DNA from: an uncultured bacterium
GTDB taxonomy: Bacteria; Myxococcota_A; Bradymonadia; UBA7976; VGTA01
Direction of reading: 5' to 3'
Assembly (NCBI GenBank): GCA_943788935.1
Contig: CALSSE010000005.1
Coordinates: forward strand, 336,298-400,297
Length of the DNA: 64,000 nt
A program made the translations under genes and the position numbers. How positions within the stretch are numbered: position 1 is the stretch's first letter; the number at the start of each line of letters is the position of its first letter. Of this stretch, positions 38,383 to 47,045 are shown in pieces. A model generated the notes under the pieces. The model saw only the letters and a program-made list of their open reading frames with translations, was not told the DNA's origin and did not search any database.

Positions 38383-39654
38383 ATGCTTGATATCCGAAAA
38401 ATAGACCAAGACCCCGAGACCTTTCAGAGCAGACTCGCCGCAAGAGGCTCAGATCTCTCCCTCTCTGAAGTGACTACCTTAAGCAAGCGTCGCCGAGAGC
38501 TTATTGTACGTACTGAAGAGCTCCGACATCAGAAGTCTGCTACCGAGTCTTCCATGAAGACCGCTGACAAAAAAGGTCCTGAGTTCGCGACCTTTCGTGA
38601 TCAAATGCGTGAACTCTCTAAAGAGATTAAAGAACTAGCGCATACCCTCAAGGATGTAGAAGAGCAGCTCAACGCTGCTGTCTTACAGATCCCTAATCTC
38701 CCCGATGAAGATCTCCCTGTAGGCAACTCTGACACCGATAATCGAGCGGTTCGAGATGAGGGTACGAAACCAAGTTTCCCCTTTACTCCTAAAGAGCATT
38801 GGGAACTAGGTGAGCAACTTGGATATTTAGACTTTGAGCGGGCGGTAAAAGTCGCTCAATCTCGTTTCTCTGTCCTCAAAGGTCCTCTCGCGCGATTAGA
38901 ACGTGCTTTAATTCAATTTATGCTCGACCTTCATACAGAGACGCATGGATATACTGAGCTCTTAACTCCTTTCCTCGTCAATTATGACTCCATGCAAGGC
39001 ACCGGACAGTTTCCCAAGTTTAAGGAAGACGCCTTCATTTTGGAACGTGATCAGTTAGCCCTGATCCCCACAGCTGAAGTTCCGGTCACCAACCTCCATC
39101 GAGAAGAGATCCTCAATGGTGCTGAGATGCCGATTCGTTATACCGCTTACACTCCCTGTTTTCGTCGCGAGGCAGGGAGTTATGGACGAGATACACGAGG
39201 GCTCATTCGACAACATCAGTTTCAAAAAGTGGAGCTCGTACAGTTTGTAAGGCCAGAAGAGAGTGACGCCGCGCTAGAACAGCTCACCTCACACGCTGAA
39301 GAGGTGCTCAAGCGTCTCGGTCTGCATTATCGAGTGATGCTCTTATGTACTGGAGATCTGGGGTTCTCAGCAGCTAAGACTTATGACTTAGAGGTCTGGC
39401 TTCCTGGTCAAAATGCCTACCGAGAGATCAGCTCTTGCTCTAACTTCAGAGATTTTCAAGCTCGACGAGCCGGAATTCGATATCGCCCCGAGCCCAATGC
39501 GAAACCTCAGCTTTGTCACACGCTCAATGGATCTGGATTAGCGGTAGGTAGAACCTTGGTAGCAATCCTAGAGAACTACCAAAATGAAGATGGGAGCATC
39601 ACTGTACCCGAAGTCCTCGTCGGCTATATGGGCGGAAAGACCGTGATCAAGTAA
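38383..39654 (+). CDS. serS: Seryl-tRNA synthetase
   Basis: Charges tRNA-Ser. The N-terminal coiled-coil arm (about residues 25-105) precedes the class II core. Motif 2 appears as [18 protein letters not shown] followed by [13 protein letters not shown]; motif 3 as [20 protein letters not shown] near the C-terminus. [12 protein letters not shown] is the serine-binding block. Length (423) is typical. A tRNA-Ser gene follows within 161 bases, placing enzyme and substrate side by side. Confidence 0.98.
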   Translation: MLDIRKIDQDPETFQSRLAARGSDLSLSEVTTLSKRRRELIVRTEELRHQKSATESSMKTADKKGPEFATFRDQMRELSKEIKELAHTLKDVEEQLNAAVLQIPNLPDEDLPVGNSDTDNRAVRDEGTKPSFPFTPKEHWELGEQLGYLDFERAVKVAQSRFSVLKGPLARLERALIQFMLDLHTETHGYTELLTPFLVNYDSMQGTGQFPKFKEDAFILERDQLALIPTAEVPVTNLHREEILNGAEMPIRYTAYTPCFRREAGSYGRDTRGLIRQHQFQKVELVQFVRPEESDAALEQLTSHAEEVLKRLGLHYRVMLLCTGDLGFSAAKTYDLEVWLPGQNAYREISSCSNFRDFQARRAGIRYRPEPNAKPQLCHTLNGSGLAVGRTLVAILENYQNEDGSITVPEVLVGYMGGKTVIK

Positions 39655-39774
39655 TACTCAGCGATCTTCTCTTCATAATCAGAGTTCTTTATGATGATAA
39701 GTTGTCTGACGACAGACGCTAAATACTCAGCTTTGAATAATAAATCTGACGTCTAAAATTCTCCTAAAAAAATC

Positions 39775-39803
39775 TTGACCGAATCAGAGTTCTGAGCTAG
39801 TGT
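39775..39803 (+). promoter_or_regulatory. Sigma70-type promoter for tRNA-Ser(UGA)
   Basis: TTGACC and TAGTGT are separated by 17 bases, and the tRNA begins 12 bases after the -10 box. The -35 is strong and the -10 weak, with T1, A2 and T6 conserved. Confidence 0.5.
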
Positions 39804-39814
39804 TTTCGAGGTTT

Positions 39815-39901
39815 GGAGGGGTGGCCGAGCGGCTTAAGGCAGCGGTCTTGAAAACCGCCGTAGGTTTATCCCTACCGTGGGTTCGAATCCCACCCCCTCC
39901 G
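39815..39901 (+). tRNA. tRNA-Ser (anticodon UGA)
   Basis: The acceptor stem GGAGGGG pairs with CCCCTCC, followed by discriminator G. The anticodon stem GCGGT/ACCGC encloses loop CTTGAAA, giving anticodon TGA. A long variable arm (GTAGG...CCTAC) and T-arm GTGGGTTCGAATCCCAC confirm a serine tRNA. The 3' CCA is not encoded. Confidence 0.97.
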
Positions 39902-39967
39902 CTCCACTTTGTTCTCTTAGGTCAGATATCTGTCAACCCACATATGACCGATCGCTAAGTTAATGAT

Positions 39968-40534
39968 ATGAAGAGAGCGCTTTCAAAGTTGGTTACTGAG
40001 CATTCTAATCGCAGAGATGATCAACACTATATGGAGATCGCTCTCAAGCTAGCTCTCGAAGCCGCAGAGCGTAATGAAGTGCCGGTGGGAGCTGTCGTTG
40101 TTCATCACTCACCAGAGACTGCAGAGCATCGAGTCATCGGTCTCGGATTCAATCTGAGAGAGTGTACCCATGACCCAACAGCTCATGCTGAGATTATCGC
40201 TATGCGTCGTGCAGCACAAGCGCTTGGGCAGTGGCGTCTCAATGAGTGTACGCTTTACGTCACTTTGGAGCCTTGCCCTATGTGTGCGGGAGCGATCGTT
40301 AACGCTCGAATTAAACGAGTTGTCTACGGCTGTGACGATCCTAAGGCAGGGGCTGTGAGATCGATCTATCAATTAATAGATGATCAGCGACTTAATCATC
40401 GCGCTCTCCTTGAATCAGGTGTTGAATCTGAGCGCTGCGCTAAGGTCCTCACTGATTTCTTTGCTCGTCGCCGCTCTGAAAATAAGGCAGAGAAGCAAGC
40501 TCGACGTGATCTCCTGCTACACTCTAAAGAATAA
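39968..40534 (+). CDS. tadA: tRNA-specific adenosine deaminase
   Basis: Converts adenosine to inosine at the wobble position of tRNA-Arg(ACG). The zinc-dependent deaminase site is complete: HAEIIAM with the catalytic Glu, and EPCPMCAGAI with two Cys ligands. NEVPVGAVVV and NARIKRVVYGCDDPKAGA are typical family blocks. At 188 residues it is slightly longer than E. coli TadA because of a basic C-terminal tail and a 20-residue N-terminal extension. An internal ATG (codon 22) is an alternative start. It sits between two serine tRNA genes. Confidence 0.95.
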   Translation: MKRALSKLVTEHSNRRDDQHYMEIALKLALEAAERNEVPVGAVVVHHSPETAEHRVIGLGFNLRECTHDPTAHAEIIAMRRAAQALGQWRLNECTLYVTLEPCPMCAGAIVNARIKRVVYGCDDPKAGAVRSIYQLIDDQRLNHRALLESGVESERCAKVLTDFFARRRSENKAEKQARRDLLLHSKE

Positions 40535-40648
40535 TTATTGTCACTGCCGAATGCGCTAAACCTCCTTACTAAAAAAATATTTTAAGGAAATAGACTTCAT
40601 CATCCTTCAGAGACCGACTTTATAATCTAGCACACTTTAAACTCTCGC

Positions 40649-40678
40649 TTGACGACCCCTCCTAAATATGAGAGTAAT
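40649..40678 (+). promoter_or_regulatory. Sigma70-type promoter for tRNA-Ser(GGA) and SRP RNA
   Basis: TTGACG and AGTAAT are 18 bases apart, and the tRNA starts 11 bases after the -10 box. The same arrangement precedes the other serine tRNA, which supports both calls. Confidence 0.45.
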
Positions 40679-40689
40679 CTTTACCGCAC

Positions 40690-40778
40690 GGAGGGGTGAC
40701 CGAGTTGGTCTAAGGAGCGCGATTGGAAATCGCGTGTGCCTCAAAAGGGCACCGTGGGTTCGAATCCCACCCTCTCCG
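40690..40778 (+). tRNA. tRNA-Ser (anticodon GGA)
   Basis: Acceptor GGAGGGG pairs with CCTCTCC with one G-T wobble; the discriminator is G. The anticodon stem CGCGA/TCGCG encloses TTGGAAA, giving GGA. The variable arm is long, as in serine tRNAs, and the T-arm reads GTGGGTTCGAATCCCAC. CCA is not encoded. The SRP RNA begins two bases after its end. Confidence 0.97.
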
Positions 40779-40780
40779 CT

Positions 40781-40881
40781 GGGCTGAACACTGATGACTG
40801 AGAACCGTGAATCCCGCCAGAGCCGGAAGGCAGCAACGGCAGCGGACCTCCAGGGTATCGGTGGGAAGCCCTTCTTTTTTT
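40781..40881 (+). ncRNA. ffs: Signal recognition particle RNA, small bacterial (4.5S) type
   Basis: The conserved apical domain is clear: GCCAGAGCCGGAAGGCAGCA followed by ACGGCAGC, with the GGAA tetraloop and the CAGCA internal-loop strand that binds Ffh. The 5' GGGCT pairs with AGCCC at 40867-40871 to close the rod, and a seven-T run follows as an intrinsic terminator. There is no Alu domain, so it is the short form. Only two bases separate it from the upstream tRNA, and dnaX begins about 210 bases downstream. Confidence 0.93.
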
Positions 40882-41091
40882 CTACTCCTCTCGTAAAAAA
40901 GTAGTCGAAACGTAAAAATATATAGCGGTGTGATCACTGATGTTAAGGTACCTATCACTGATTTTATAGCCCCAAAGATGACTTTTTGGAGCTTATACTC
41001 CGTTATCATTATAAATGATGATTTACACCACCCCGTCAGACAGTTTACACACTGATATCGTCCTTCACTGAATCCCTAGAGAGGAGCGGCT

Positions 41092-43293
41092 GTGTCTTAT
41101 TTAGTCTTGGCGCGCAAATGGCGCCCCACACGATTTGATGATGTCGTCGGTCAACGTCATGTGACCCAGACATTACAGAATGCGATCCGACGAGAGCGTA
41201 TCCCCCATGCGCTTTTATTTATAGGCAGCCGCGGAATCGGTAAAACCTCATGTGCTCGTATTCTGGCGAAAGCGCTCAATTGCCAAAGTGAGACGAAACC
41301 GGTCCCCACCCCTTGTGAAGAATGTACCTCTTGCCTGAGTATCAACCAAGGGAACGCAGTCGATGTATTCGAGATCGATGGAGCGAGCAATAATGGAGTA
41401 GAGCAAGTCAGAGAGCTACGTGAGTCGACTCGATTCCAGCCGGGTATTAGTCGCTTTAAGATCTATATTATAGACGAAGTGCACATGCTCTCGGTAGGCG
41501 CCTTTAATGCCCTATTAAAAACCTTAGAGGAGCCTCCACCACACGTAAAGTTCATCTTCGCGACCACCGAGCCTCATAAGATCCCTGATACGATTATCTC
41601 TCGCTGTCAACGCTTCGACTTTAAGCGCATTCGCTCCGTGGACATTGTCGACGCTCTCGAGAAGATCTGCCAAGCAGAGTCCGTCATCGCCGAGAGAGCG
41701 GCGCTTGAGCATGTCGCCCGAGAAGCGCAAGGCGGTATGCGTGACTCATTGTCCCTCTTGGATCAGCTCATCTCTTTCTGCGGTGAAGAGATCACCGAGA
41801 GTAAAACCAGAGATATCTTTGGGCTGAGCTCTCGGGAGATGATGCTCTCACTCATCGGAGCGACTTTACGTCAAGATGCCGCTGAGGTCATTAATCTGCT
41901 CGGTGATCATGCTGAAGCAGGCGCTGACTTAAAGCGACTCAGCGCTGAGCTTCTTGAGCTCTTACGAGACCTGATGGTGATCAAAGTACACTCAGAGCCA
42001 CATAAAGTGCTCTCCGTACCCCCTTCTGAGTTAGAGGCGATGATTCATGCCGCTCAAGATCTCCAAGTAGGTGCGATACATCATGTATTTCAAACCCTCA
42101 TTCAAAGAGCAGATGAGATCCAGCGCTCCGCTTATCCCAAACTTGTCTTAGAGATGGCGCTCATGCAGATGTGTCACCAAGCGGATACAGCGACTCTCAG
42201 CGAGGTCATGAATGGCCTGCTCTCTTTCGAGCAACACCTCAATGAAATAGGCCTCAACGCCGGACTCCCTCCTCTTAGTCCACCACCTCAATACCGTCCT
42301 CCTGCAGATCTTGGCCCGCGACGCCTGACGGCAGATCAAAATATGGAGAGAGGAGAAAACCCGAGTAAAAACGAGGGTTTTAATGAGGCGCAGCCACCCG
42401 CGACCACGGCTGCGTCTATGTCAGAGCGTTCAAGCGCTGACACTGGTCGCTCTTCAGAACCTTCCTCATCTTCTTCCACATCTTCTTCACAAGAGATGCT
42501 CTCTACTGAGTCTCCTCTAAACACACAAGAGACACAGCGGGTCAATCCTCAAGAGACACAGCGGGTCAATCCTCAAGAGACACAGCGGGTCAATCCTCAA
42601 GAGACACAGCGGGTCAATCCTCAAGAGACACAGCGGGTCAATCCTCAAGAGACACAGCGGGTCAATCCTCAAGAGACACAGCGGGTCAATCCTCAAGAGA
42701 CACAGCGGGTCAATCCTCAAGAGGCTGAGCTCAGTTCTCAGCCAGAGTTAATGAGACCTCTCAATGGTCTACCAAAACACCCTCCTCTTCCGGCTGATCC
42801 ACATCATATACCTCAGCGGGCAGAAGGCATGAGTGACCTTGTTTATGAGTGGATGACCCATTTCAATCGTTGGCTGGCTCAGCTTGACTCCTTTGTCGCT
42901 TCAGAGATGAGGATTAAAATGCGGTTCCTTCATTTAAGCCAAGACGATGAAATGGTACATCTAACATGGGGAGCGCCAGAAGAGCTACTCGCTACGTTCC
43001 AAGAGCAATATGATGTAGTGCGTCAGCAGCTCGCGCTCTCTGCTAACACTTTAGGACCGGCGCTCTTTGATCGACAGATCAGCACAGACAATCTCCACCT
43101 CACTTTAAGTCCACTCCCTCAAGACGCTCCAGAGTATCAACTGGAGGCTTTAACTGAATACGCTAAACGAAAAATAGCCATCGCTGCGACGAAAGAGATC
43201 GTCACCGTGATTGATACGACTTATATTAAGAGCTATCTAGAATCTATGGGTGGACAAGTTGTCTATGTCATCCCTCAATCTTTGAATCGTTAA
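41092..43293 (+). CDS. dnaX: DNA polymerase III subunit gamma/tau
   Basis: The clamp-loader ATPase of the replicative polymerase. Start is GTG with AGAGAGGAG ahead of it. The ATPase domain has Walker A GSRGIGKT (45-52), zinc ligands Cys64, 75, 78 and 81, Walker B IIDEVHML (Asp128, Glu129) and the SRC sensor block IISRCQRFDF. The oligomerisation domain ends near residue 385. A long disordered hinge follows, including eight exact ETQRVNPQ repeats (about residues 480-543). The C-terminal 170 residues (RWLAQLDSFVASEMRIK onward) form a tau-like tail. No clear A-rich slippery site with a stem-loop was seen, so a separate gamma form is not predicted. Confidence 0.96.
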   Translation: MSYLVLARKWRPTRFDDVVGQRHVTQTLQNAIRRERIPHALLFIGSRGIGKTSCARILAKALNCQSETKPVPTPCEECTSCLSINQGNAVDVFEIDGASNNGVEQVRELRESTRFQPGISRFKIYIIDEVHMLSVGAFNALLKTLEEPPPHVKFIFATTEPHKIPDTIISRCQRFDFKRIRSVDIVDALEKICQAESVIAERAALEHVAREAQGGMRDSLSLLDQLISFCGEEITESKTRDIFGLSSREMMLSLIGATLRQDAAEVINLLGDHAEAGADLKRLSAELLELLRDLMVIKVHSEPHKVLSVPPSELEAMIHAAQDLQVGAIHHVFQTLIQRADEIQRSAYPKLVLEMALMQMCHQADTATLSEVMNGLLSFEQHLNEIGLNAGLPPLSPPPQYRPPADLGPRRLTADQNMERGENPSKNEGFNEAQPPATTAASMSERSSADTGRSSEPSSSSSTSSSQEMLSTESPLNTQETQRVNPQETQRVNPQETQRVNPQETQRVNPQETQRVNPQETQRVNPQETQRVNPQETQRVNPQEAELSSQPELMRPLNGLPKHPPLPADPHHIPQRAEGMSDLVYEWMTHFNRWLAQLDSFVASEMRIKMRFLHLSQDDEMVHLTWGAPEELLATFQEQYDVVRQQLALSANTLGPALFDRQISTDNLHLTLSPLPQDAPEYQLEALTEYAKRKIAIAATKEIVTVIDTTYIKSYLESMGGQVVYVIPQSLNR
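42529..42720 (+). repeat. 24-bp tandem repeat in dnaX, eight exact copies
   Basis: Exactly 192 bases made of eight identical 24-base units encode ETQRVNPQ eight times in the DnaX hinge. The lack of any base difference points to very recent expansion or continued homogenisation. Confidence 0.97.
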
Positions 43294-43297
43294 CCAA

Positions 43298-43351
43298 GTC
43301 ATCAGAGTCATCAGAGTCATCAGAGTCATCAGAGTCATCAGAGTCATCAGA
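43298..43351. repeat. 9-bp tandem repeat, six exact copies
   Basis: The unit GTCATCAGA repeats six times, starting four bases after the dnaX stop. It is noncoding in the annotated frames. The gap to ybaB also contains its AGGAGG ribosome-binding site further on. Confidence 0.93.
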
Positions 43352-43462
43352 GACTAGAGGCATAACCATTATCATCTTCAGCGTCGATCTCTTATGCTCC
43401 ACGCCACTCTTCATCACATCTTACATTCATTCACTTAACCACCGATCTCATAGGAGGCGAAC

Positions 43463-43771
43463 ATGGCAAAAGGTAATATTATGCTTCAGGCGCGACGAAT
43501 GCAGTCGCAGATTCAACAGCTCCAAGAAGAGCTCAGCGAGCAAACTTTCGAAGGAGGCTCTGGCGGAGGTCTGGTTAAGGTGACCGCTGATGGACGACAA
43601 AAAGTCCGTAAAATCGATATTGATCCAGAGGCAATTGACCCCGAAGATTTAGGAGAGCTCGCCGACTTAGTAACCGCCGCGGTAAATATGGCGATCTCTG
43701 CTAGCTTAAGCCACTCCAAAGCTGAGATGAAGAAGATCACTGGAGGGCTCGCTCTCCCCGGAATGATCTGA
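43463..43771 (+). CDS. ybaB: YbaB/EbfC family nucleoid-associated protein
   Basis: A small DNA-binding protein (102 residues) that forms dimers and is commonly encoded between dnaX and recR. The N-terminal helix (QARRMQSQIQQLQEELSEQ) and the GGGLVKVTADGRQKVRKIDIDPEAI block are typical. A perfect AGGAGG precedes the ATG. It is followed 24 bases later by recR. Confidence 0.96.
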   Translation: MAKGNIMLQARRMQSQIQQLQEELSEQTFEGGSGGGLVKVTADGRQKVRKIDIDPEAIDPEDLGELADLVTAAVNMAISASLSHSKAEMKKITGGLALPGMI

Positions 43772-43795
43772 GAAGACTTACGAGCAAGGGCTACC

Positions 43796-44410
43796 ATGAA
43801 TCACGCTGATCCTATTCAGAGACTTATCTTAGCCTTCTCTCGCTTACCTAGCGTTGGTGAGAAGACTGCAGCTCGCTTCACATTTTATCTACTTAACCGA
43901 GACCAAGAGGTGACCGAGGAGCTCTCCAACGCTCTCAACGCCCTTCATTCAACGGTACAATTTTGCTCTACCTGTGCTAATCTGAGCGCCCAAGATCCCT
44001 GCCGCTTCTGCGCGAGTGATAAACGTGACTCATCTCAGATCTGCGTCGTTGAAGATGTATCAGCGCTAATGGCGATTGAGAAAACCGGAGAATATAGGGG
44101 CCTCTACCATGTACTCCATGGAGTGATCTCACCATTTGAGGGTATCGGTCCCGATGATCTCAAAATAGCGGCATTACTCCGTCGGCTGCAAGGTCATGCG
44201 AAAGCGGACTCACTCAGCGATATGGAGGTCATTCTCGCCACTAATCCTAGCGTTGATGGAGAAGCGACCTCTCTCTATCTTTCAGAACTCCTTAAGCCTT
44301 TTGGAGTACAAGTCTCCAGGATCGCTAGCGGTGTTCCAATGGGGAGTAATCTTCAGTACGCTGACCAACTCTCTATCGCTCAAGCTCTAGTGCGACGACG
44401 TGCACTCTGA
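43796..44410 (+). CDS. recR: Recombination mediator protein RecR
   Basis: Acts with RecF and RecO in loading RecA at gaps. The N-terminal helix-hairpin-helix (LPSVGEKTAARFTFYLL) precedes a four-cysteine zinc finger (CSTC, CRFC), the Toprim domain (ICVVEDVSALMAIEKTGEY, GLYHVLHGVISPFEGIGPDDL) and a C-terminal Walker B-like region (SRIASGVPMGSNLQYAD). Length of 204 residues is typical. It closes the ffs-dnaX-ybaB-recR cluster. Confidence 0.97.
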   Translation: MNHADPIQRLILAFSRLPSVGEKTAARFTFYLLNRDQEVTEELSNALNALHSTVQFCSTCANLSAQDPCRFCASDKRDSSQICVVEDVSALMAIEKTGEYRGLYHVLHGVISPFEGIGPDDLKIAALLRRLQGHAKADSLSDMEVILATNPSVDGEATSLYLSELLKPFGVQVSRIASGVPMGSNLQYADQLSIAQALVRRRAL

Positions 44411-44568
44411 TCAAACCTTCACAGCTCAACTCTTCTGAACTAACTCGATGATACGCCTTTTCATTGATCCTCTTGCGTTGTCACTGTGAGCAAGCTATTA
44501 AGTAATACTTAAATATCAGCAGTCTCACAAACGTTTAGAGATCAAAAACTACAGGAGATCACTGTCTC

Positions 44569-45048
44569 GTGAATACTCAAACGGCGCTATTTGAAGAAGA
44601 CTCAAAGCGACTCACCGAGCTCTGCTTAAAACTTCAGCAGGAGTCTTATGCGAAGGCCGTTTTCCTGCTAGATAAAGATGGGCAACTGCTCTCTTCAGTA
44701 GGTGAAGTAGAAGAGATCGATACGACCTCTCTAGCGAGTCTCACTGCTGGTAACATCGCGGCGACCGGAGGGCTCGCCAAACTTCTAGGAGAACGAGAGT
44801 TTCCGGTACAAGTGCATGAAGGAGAGGTAGAGAGTATTCATATATCCCTCGTGGGAGAGCGACTCATCCTCGTTATCCTCTTTGATAATCGCTCTTCGCT
44901 AGGACTCATCCGTCTCAAGTTAAAACACAGCTACCCAGAGCTCTTACAGGTCTCACATGAGATCTTTAATAAGCCACCTGAAGAAGTGAGATCAGTCTTC
45001 TCACAGATCAGCGATGATGATATCGATGATTTCTTTAGCTTTGATTAA
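44569..45048 (+). CDS. mglB: MglB, roadblock/LC7 GTPase-activating protein for MglA
   Basis: A cytosolic roadblock protein that, as a dimer, activates GTP hydrolysis by MglA and helps set polarity in Myxococcus. The segments VFLLDKDGQLLSS, DTTSLASLTAGNIAATGGLA, LLGEREFP and LFDNRSSLGLIRLKLK closely follow M. xanthus MglB, and the acidic end SDDDIDDFF is also shared. The length of 159 residues equals that of the Myxococcus protein as I recall it. The start is GTG with CAGGAG upstream. mglA follows after 111 bases. Confidence 0.95.
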   Translation: MNTQTALFEEDSKRLTELCLKLQQESYAKAVFLLDKDGQLLSSVGEVEEIDTTSLASLTAGNIAATGGLAKLLGEREFPVQVHEGEVESIHISLVGERLILVILFDNRSSLGLIRLKLKHSYPELLQVSHEIFNKPPEEVRSVFSQISDDDIDDFFSFD

Positions 45049-45159
45049 AAAAACTCTACACCAACCTCTATACATTTATAGAGAAGGTTACTCAGCGCCT
45101 CATACCAAGATCACTATCTACTTCACTCACCAACCCCATCGAGAGAGCGTCAACTCGCC

Positions 45160-45762
45160 ATGTCTTTTATCAACTACTCCTCCAGAGAGATCAACTGCAA
45201 GATCGTTTACTACGGCCCCGGCCTATGTGGTAAAACCACTAACTTGCAATACATTTATTCAAAGACAAATCCAGAGGCGAAAGGGAAGATGATCTCTTTA
45301 GAGACTGGTACCGAGAGAACACTGCTCTTTGACTTCCTCCCCATCTCGCTCGGAGAGATTAGAGGATTTAAAACAAGATTTCACCTCTTCACTGTCCCCG
45401 GTCAAGTCTTCTACGATGCGAGTCGAAAACTGATCCTTAAAGGGGTAGATGGAGTCGTTTTCGTCGCTGACTCTCAGGTTGAGCGACTGGACGCCAACAT
45501 CGAGAGCCTCGAGAGTCTTGAGAACAATCTACGTGAGCATGGAGAAGATCTAGAGAAGATCCCCTTCGTCATCCAATACAATAAGAGAGACTTACCTACC
45601 GCGGTCGACCTAAGCTACCTCGAAGAGGTGTTTAACCCTCGCGGTGTTCAGTCTTTTGAGGCCGTCGCCCCAACCGGTCAAGGCGTTTTTGACACGCTAA
45701 AGGCGGTCGCTAAACAAGTCTTAGTAGAGCTCAAGCGCGGAGATCGTCATCGAGCTCCTTAA
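45160..45762 (+). CDS. mglA: MglA, Ras-like small GTPase of cell polarity and motility
   Basis: A bacterial Ras-superfamily GTPase that marks the leading pole in Myxococcus and directs type IV pili and gliding. The P-loop GPGLCGKT is at residues 19-26, TVPGQ (78-82) is the MglA-specific PM3 form with Thr78 and Gln82, and NKRD occurs in VIQYNKRDLP. IRGFKTRFHLFTVPG and ASRKLILKGVDGVVFVADSQ follow the Myxococcus protein almost word for word. 200 residues, normal length. It forms a pair with mglB, directly downstream of recR. No other motility gene is in the window, so the cellular role here is inferred. Confidence 0.97.
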   Translation: MSFINYSSREINCKIVYYGPGLCGKTTNLQYIYSKTNPEAKGKMISLETGTERTLLFDFLPISLGEIRGFKTRFHLFTVPGQVFYDASRKLILKGVDGVVFVADSQVERLDANIESLESLENNLREHGEDLEKIPFVIQYNKRDLPTAVDLSYLEEVFNPRGVQSFEAVAPTGQGVFDTLKAVAKQVLVELKRGDRHRAP

Positions 45763-45928
45763 AAGCTCGCTCTGATGTGATCTAGCTCTCTCTTTAGAGA
45801 AATAAATTATCTTTTGCAGAATAAACACACTTCTGTTAACAAGATCCTTATTGTCTCATCGAGATAAGTAAACACTTTTTAAGTTAATCTTGCCTGTTAA
45901 AGGCACAACAAAATCAAAGGAGTATACA

Positions 45929-46789
45929 ATGCTAAACAGCAAAACTCTCTTAACATATCTTCTCACGCTTTGCGTGGGTTTCATGATGACCGCTTGTCCT
46001 GATGACGAGTGTGACACAGATGAAGCTGGCGCTGAGGCTGGCGCTGAGTCTGACGAAGAGGCTGGTGGTGATGACAGCTGCGAAGAAGCTGGCGTCGAAG
46101 CGGGTGATGAGGCTGGTGGTGAGGCCGGTGGTGAGGCTGGTGGTGAGGCTGGTGAAGAGGTCGAGGTCACGACTTATGAGGTAGTTGTTGTTAAAGATAC
46201 TTCAACTGAGATCAATGATGATGGTACTCCTGGTGCCGATCTCTGTGAAGTTGACGTATTCTGCGACGGCGAAGGTCTTGGCGGTGATCCTGCCGTAAGC
46301 ATCGATACCGGCAGCAGTCCATACTGTGATGGCAGCAACGCTGATAACTGCGTTTGCGACGGAAGCAACATGGACACCCCTTGTTCAAGCGGTAAAGATC
46401 GCAACGATGCAGCGCTTGTCTTTGATGGAGACGCAAGCTGTGACGAAGACAACTGGGCTTCTCTCGGTATCGACGGAACTTTCACTCTCGAGCTCCCTGC
46501 AATCGCTGAATGTGGTCTCGTTGAGATCTCGGTCACTGAGAAAGCTGGCGGACAGAATGAGCAATACATCGTCGCTCTTTGCGATAGCGAGGCTTCACTC
46601 GACTTCAACGAGATGATGTTCGGTGATGATTGCGCAATCGTTGGCTCTGCAGAGGCAGCTATGGGCGACGGCGAGGCCGTAACTCAAGAGTTCAGTTGGG
46701 AAGCTCCTGCTGACGACGCTGACGACGCTGACGACGCTGACGATGCGGACGACGCTGATGACGCTGATGACGCTGACTCTGAAGAGTAA
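45929..46789 (+). CDS. Cysteine-rich lipoprotein with EAGG and ADD repeats
   Basis: AAAGGAG precedes the ATG chosen, and a lipoprotein signal ends at MTAC (Cys23); an upstream TTG in frame has no support. After the lipobox comes an acidic EAGx repeat region (to about residue 85), then a compact domain with at least ten cysteines (CEVDVFCDG, YCDGSNADNCVCDGS, CSSGKD, ECGLVE, LCDSE, DDCAIV) that likely forms disulfides outside the cytoplasm, then seven ADD units at the C-terminus. No known family is recognised. A strong terminator follows. It is a monocistronic surface or periplasmic lipoprotein of unknown role. Confidence 0.82.
   Translation: MLNSKTLLTYLLTLCVGFMMTACPDDECDTDEAGAEAGAESDEEAGGDDSCEEAGVEAGDEAGGEAGGEAGGEAGEEVEVTTYEVVVVKDTSTEINDDGTPGADLCEVDVFCDGEGLGGDPAVSIDTGSSPYCDGSNADNCVCDGSNMDTPCSSGKDRNDAALVFDGDASCDEDNWASLGIDGTFTLELPAIAECGLVEISVTEKAGGQNEQYIVALCDSEASLDFNEMMFGDDCAIVGSAEAAMGDGEAVTQEFSWEAPADDADDADDADDADDADDADDADSEE
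46085..46156 (+). repeat. 12-bp tandem repeat, six copies, coding EAGx
   Basis: Six 12-base units encode EAGV, EAGD, EAGG three times and EAGE, directly after the lipobox region. Third-base changes show it is older than the dnaX array. Confidence 0.88.
46709..46771 (+). repeat. 9-bp tandem repeat, seven copies, coding ADD
   Basis: Seven units of the type GCTGACGAC encode the acidic C-terminal tail of the same lipoprotein. Confidence 0.9.
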
Positions 46790-46831
46790 TCTTCGTAACA
46801 TTAGGGTCTGATGACCCAATGTGTTCAGCTT

Positions 46832-46875
46832 GAAGAGAGGCGCTCTTGATCACAAGAGCGCCTCTCTTCGTTTTT
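46832..46875 (+). terminator. Strong intrinsic terminator
   Basis: A perfect 17-base-pair stem, GAAGAGAGGCGCTCTTG against its complement, with loop ATCA, is followed by GTTTTT. It lies 40 bases after the lipoprotein stop and isolates that gene from the downstream cassette. Confidence 0.95.
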
Positions 46876-47045
46876 ACACCTCATTATCCTCTCCTTAACC
46901 TGTTCGGTTCCTCAAGAGAGATAACTTGACGCACTCTCGCTTGTGATTCTGTTCCAAGTCATGTTTAGATGATACACCGTTAGAATACGGATCATATGGG
47001 TAACCATGAAGCGTCTACCTACGTATTAGATGAGGGTGAAGTACG

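Noticed and set aside
42350..42380. A-rich stretches in dnaX as a programmed frameshift site for a gamma form
   Set aside because: No AAAAAAG heptamer with a downstream stem-loop was found; the A-runs here are short and lack that context.
44498..44512. Palindrome TTAAGT-AAT-ACTTAA upstream of mglB as an operator
   Set aside because: AT-rich 6-base arms occur often by chance in such leaders and no second copy was seen in the window.
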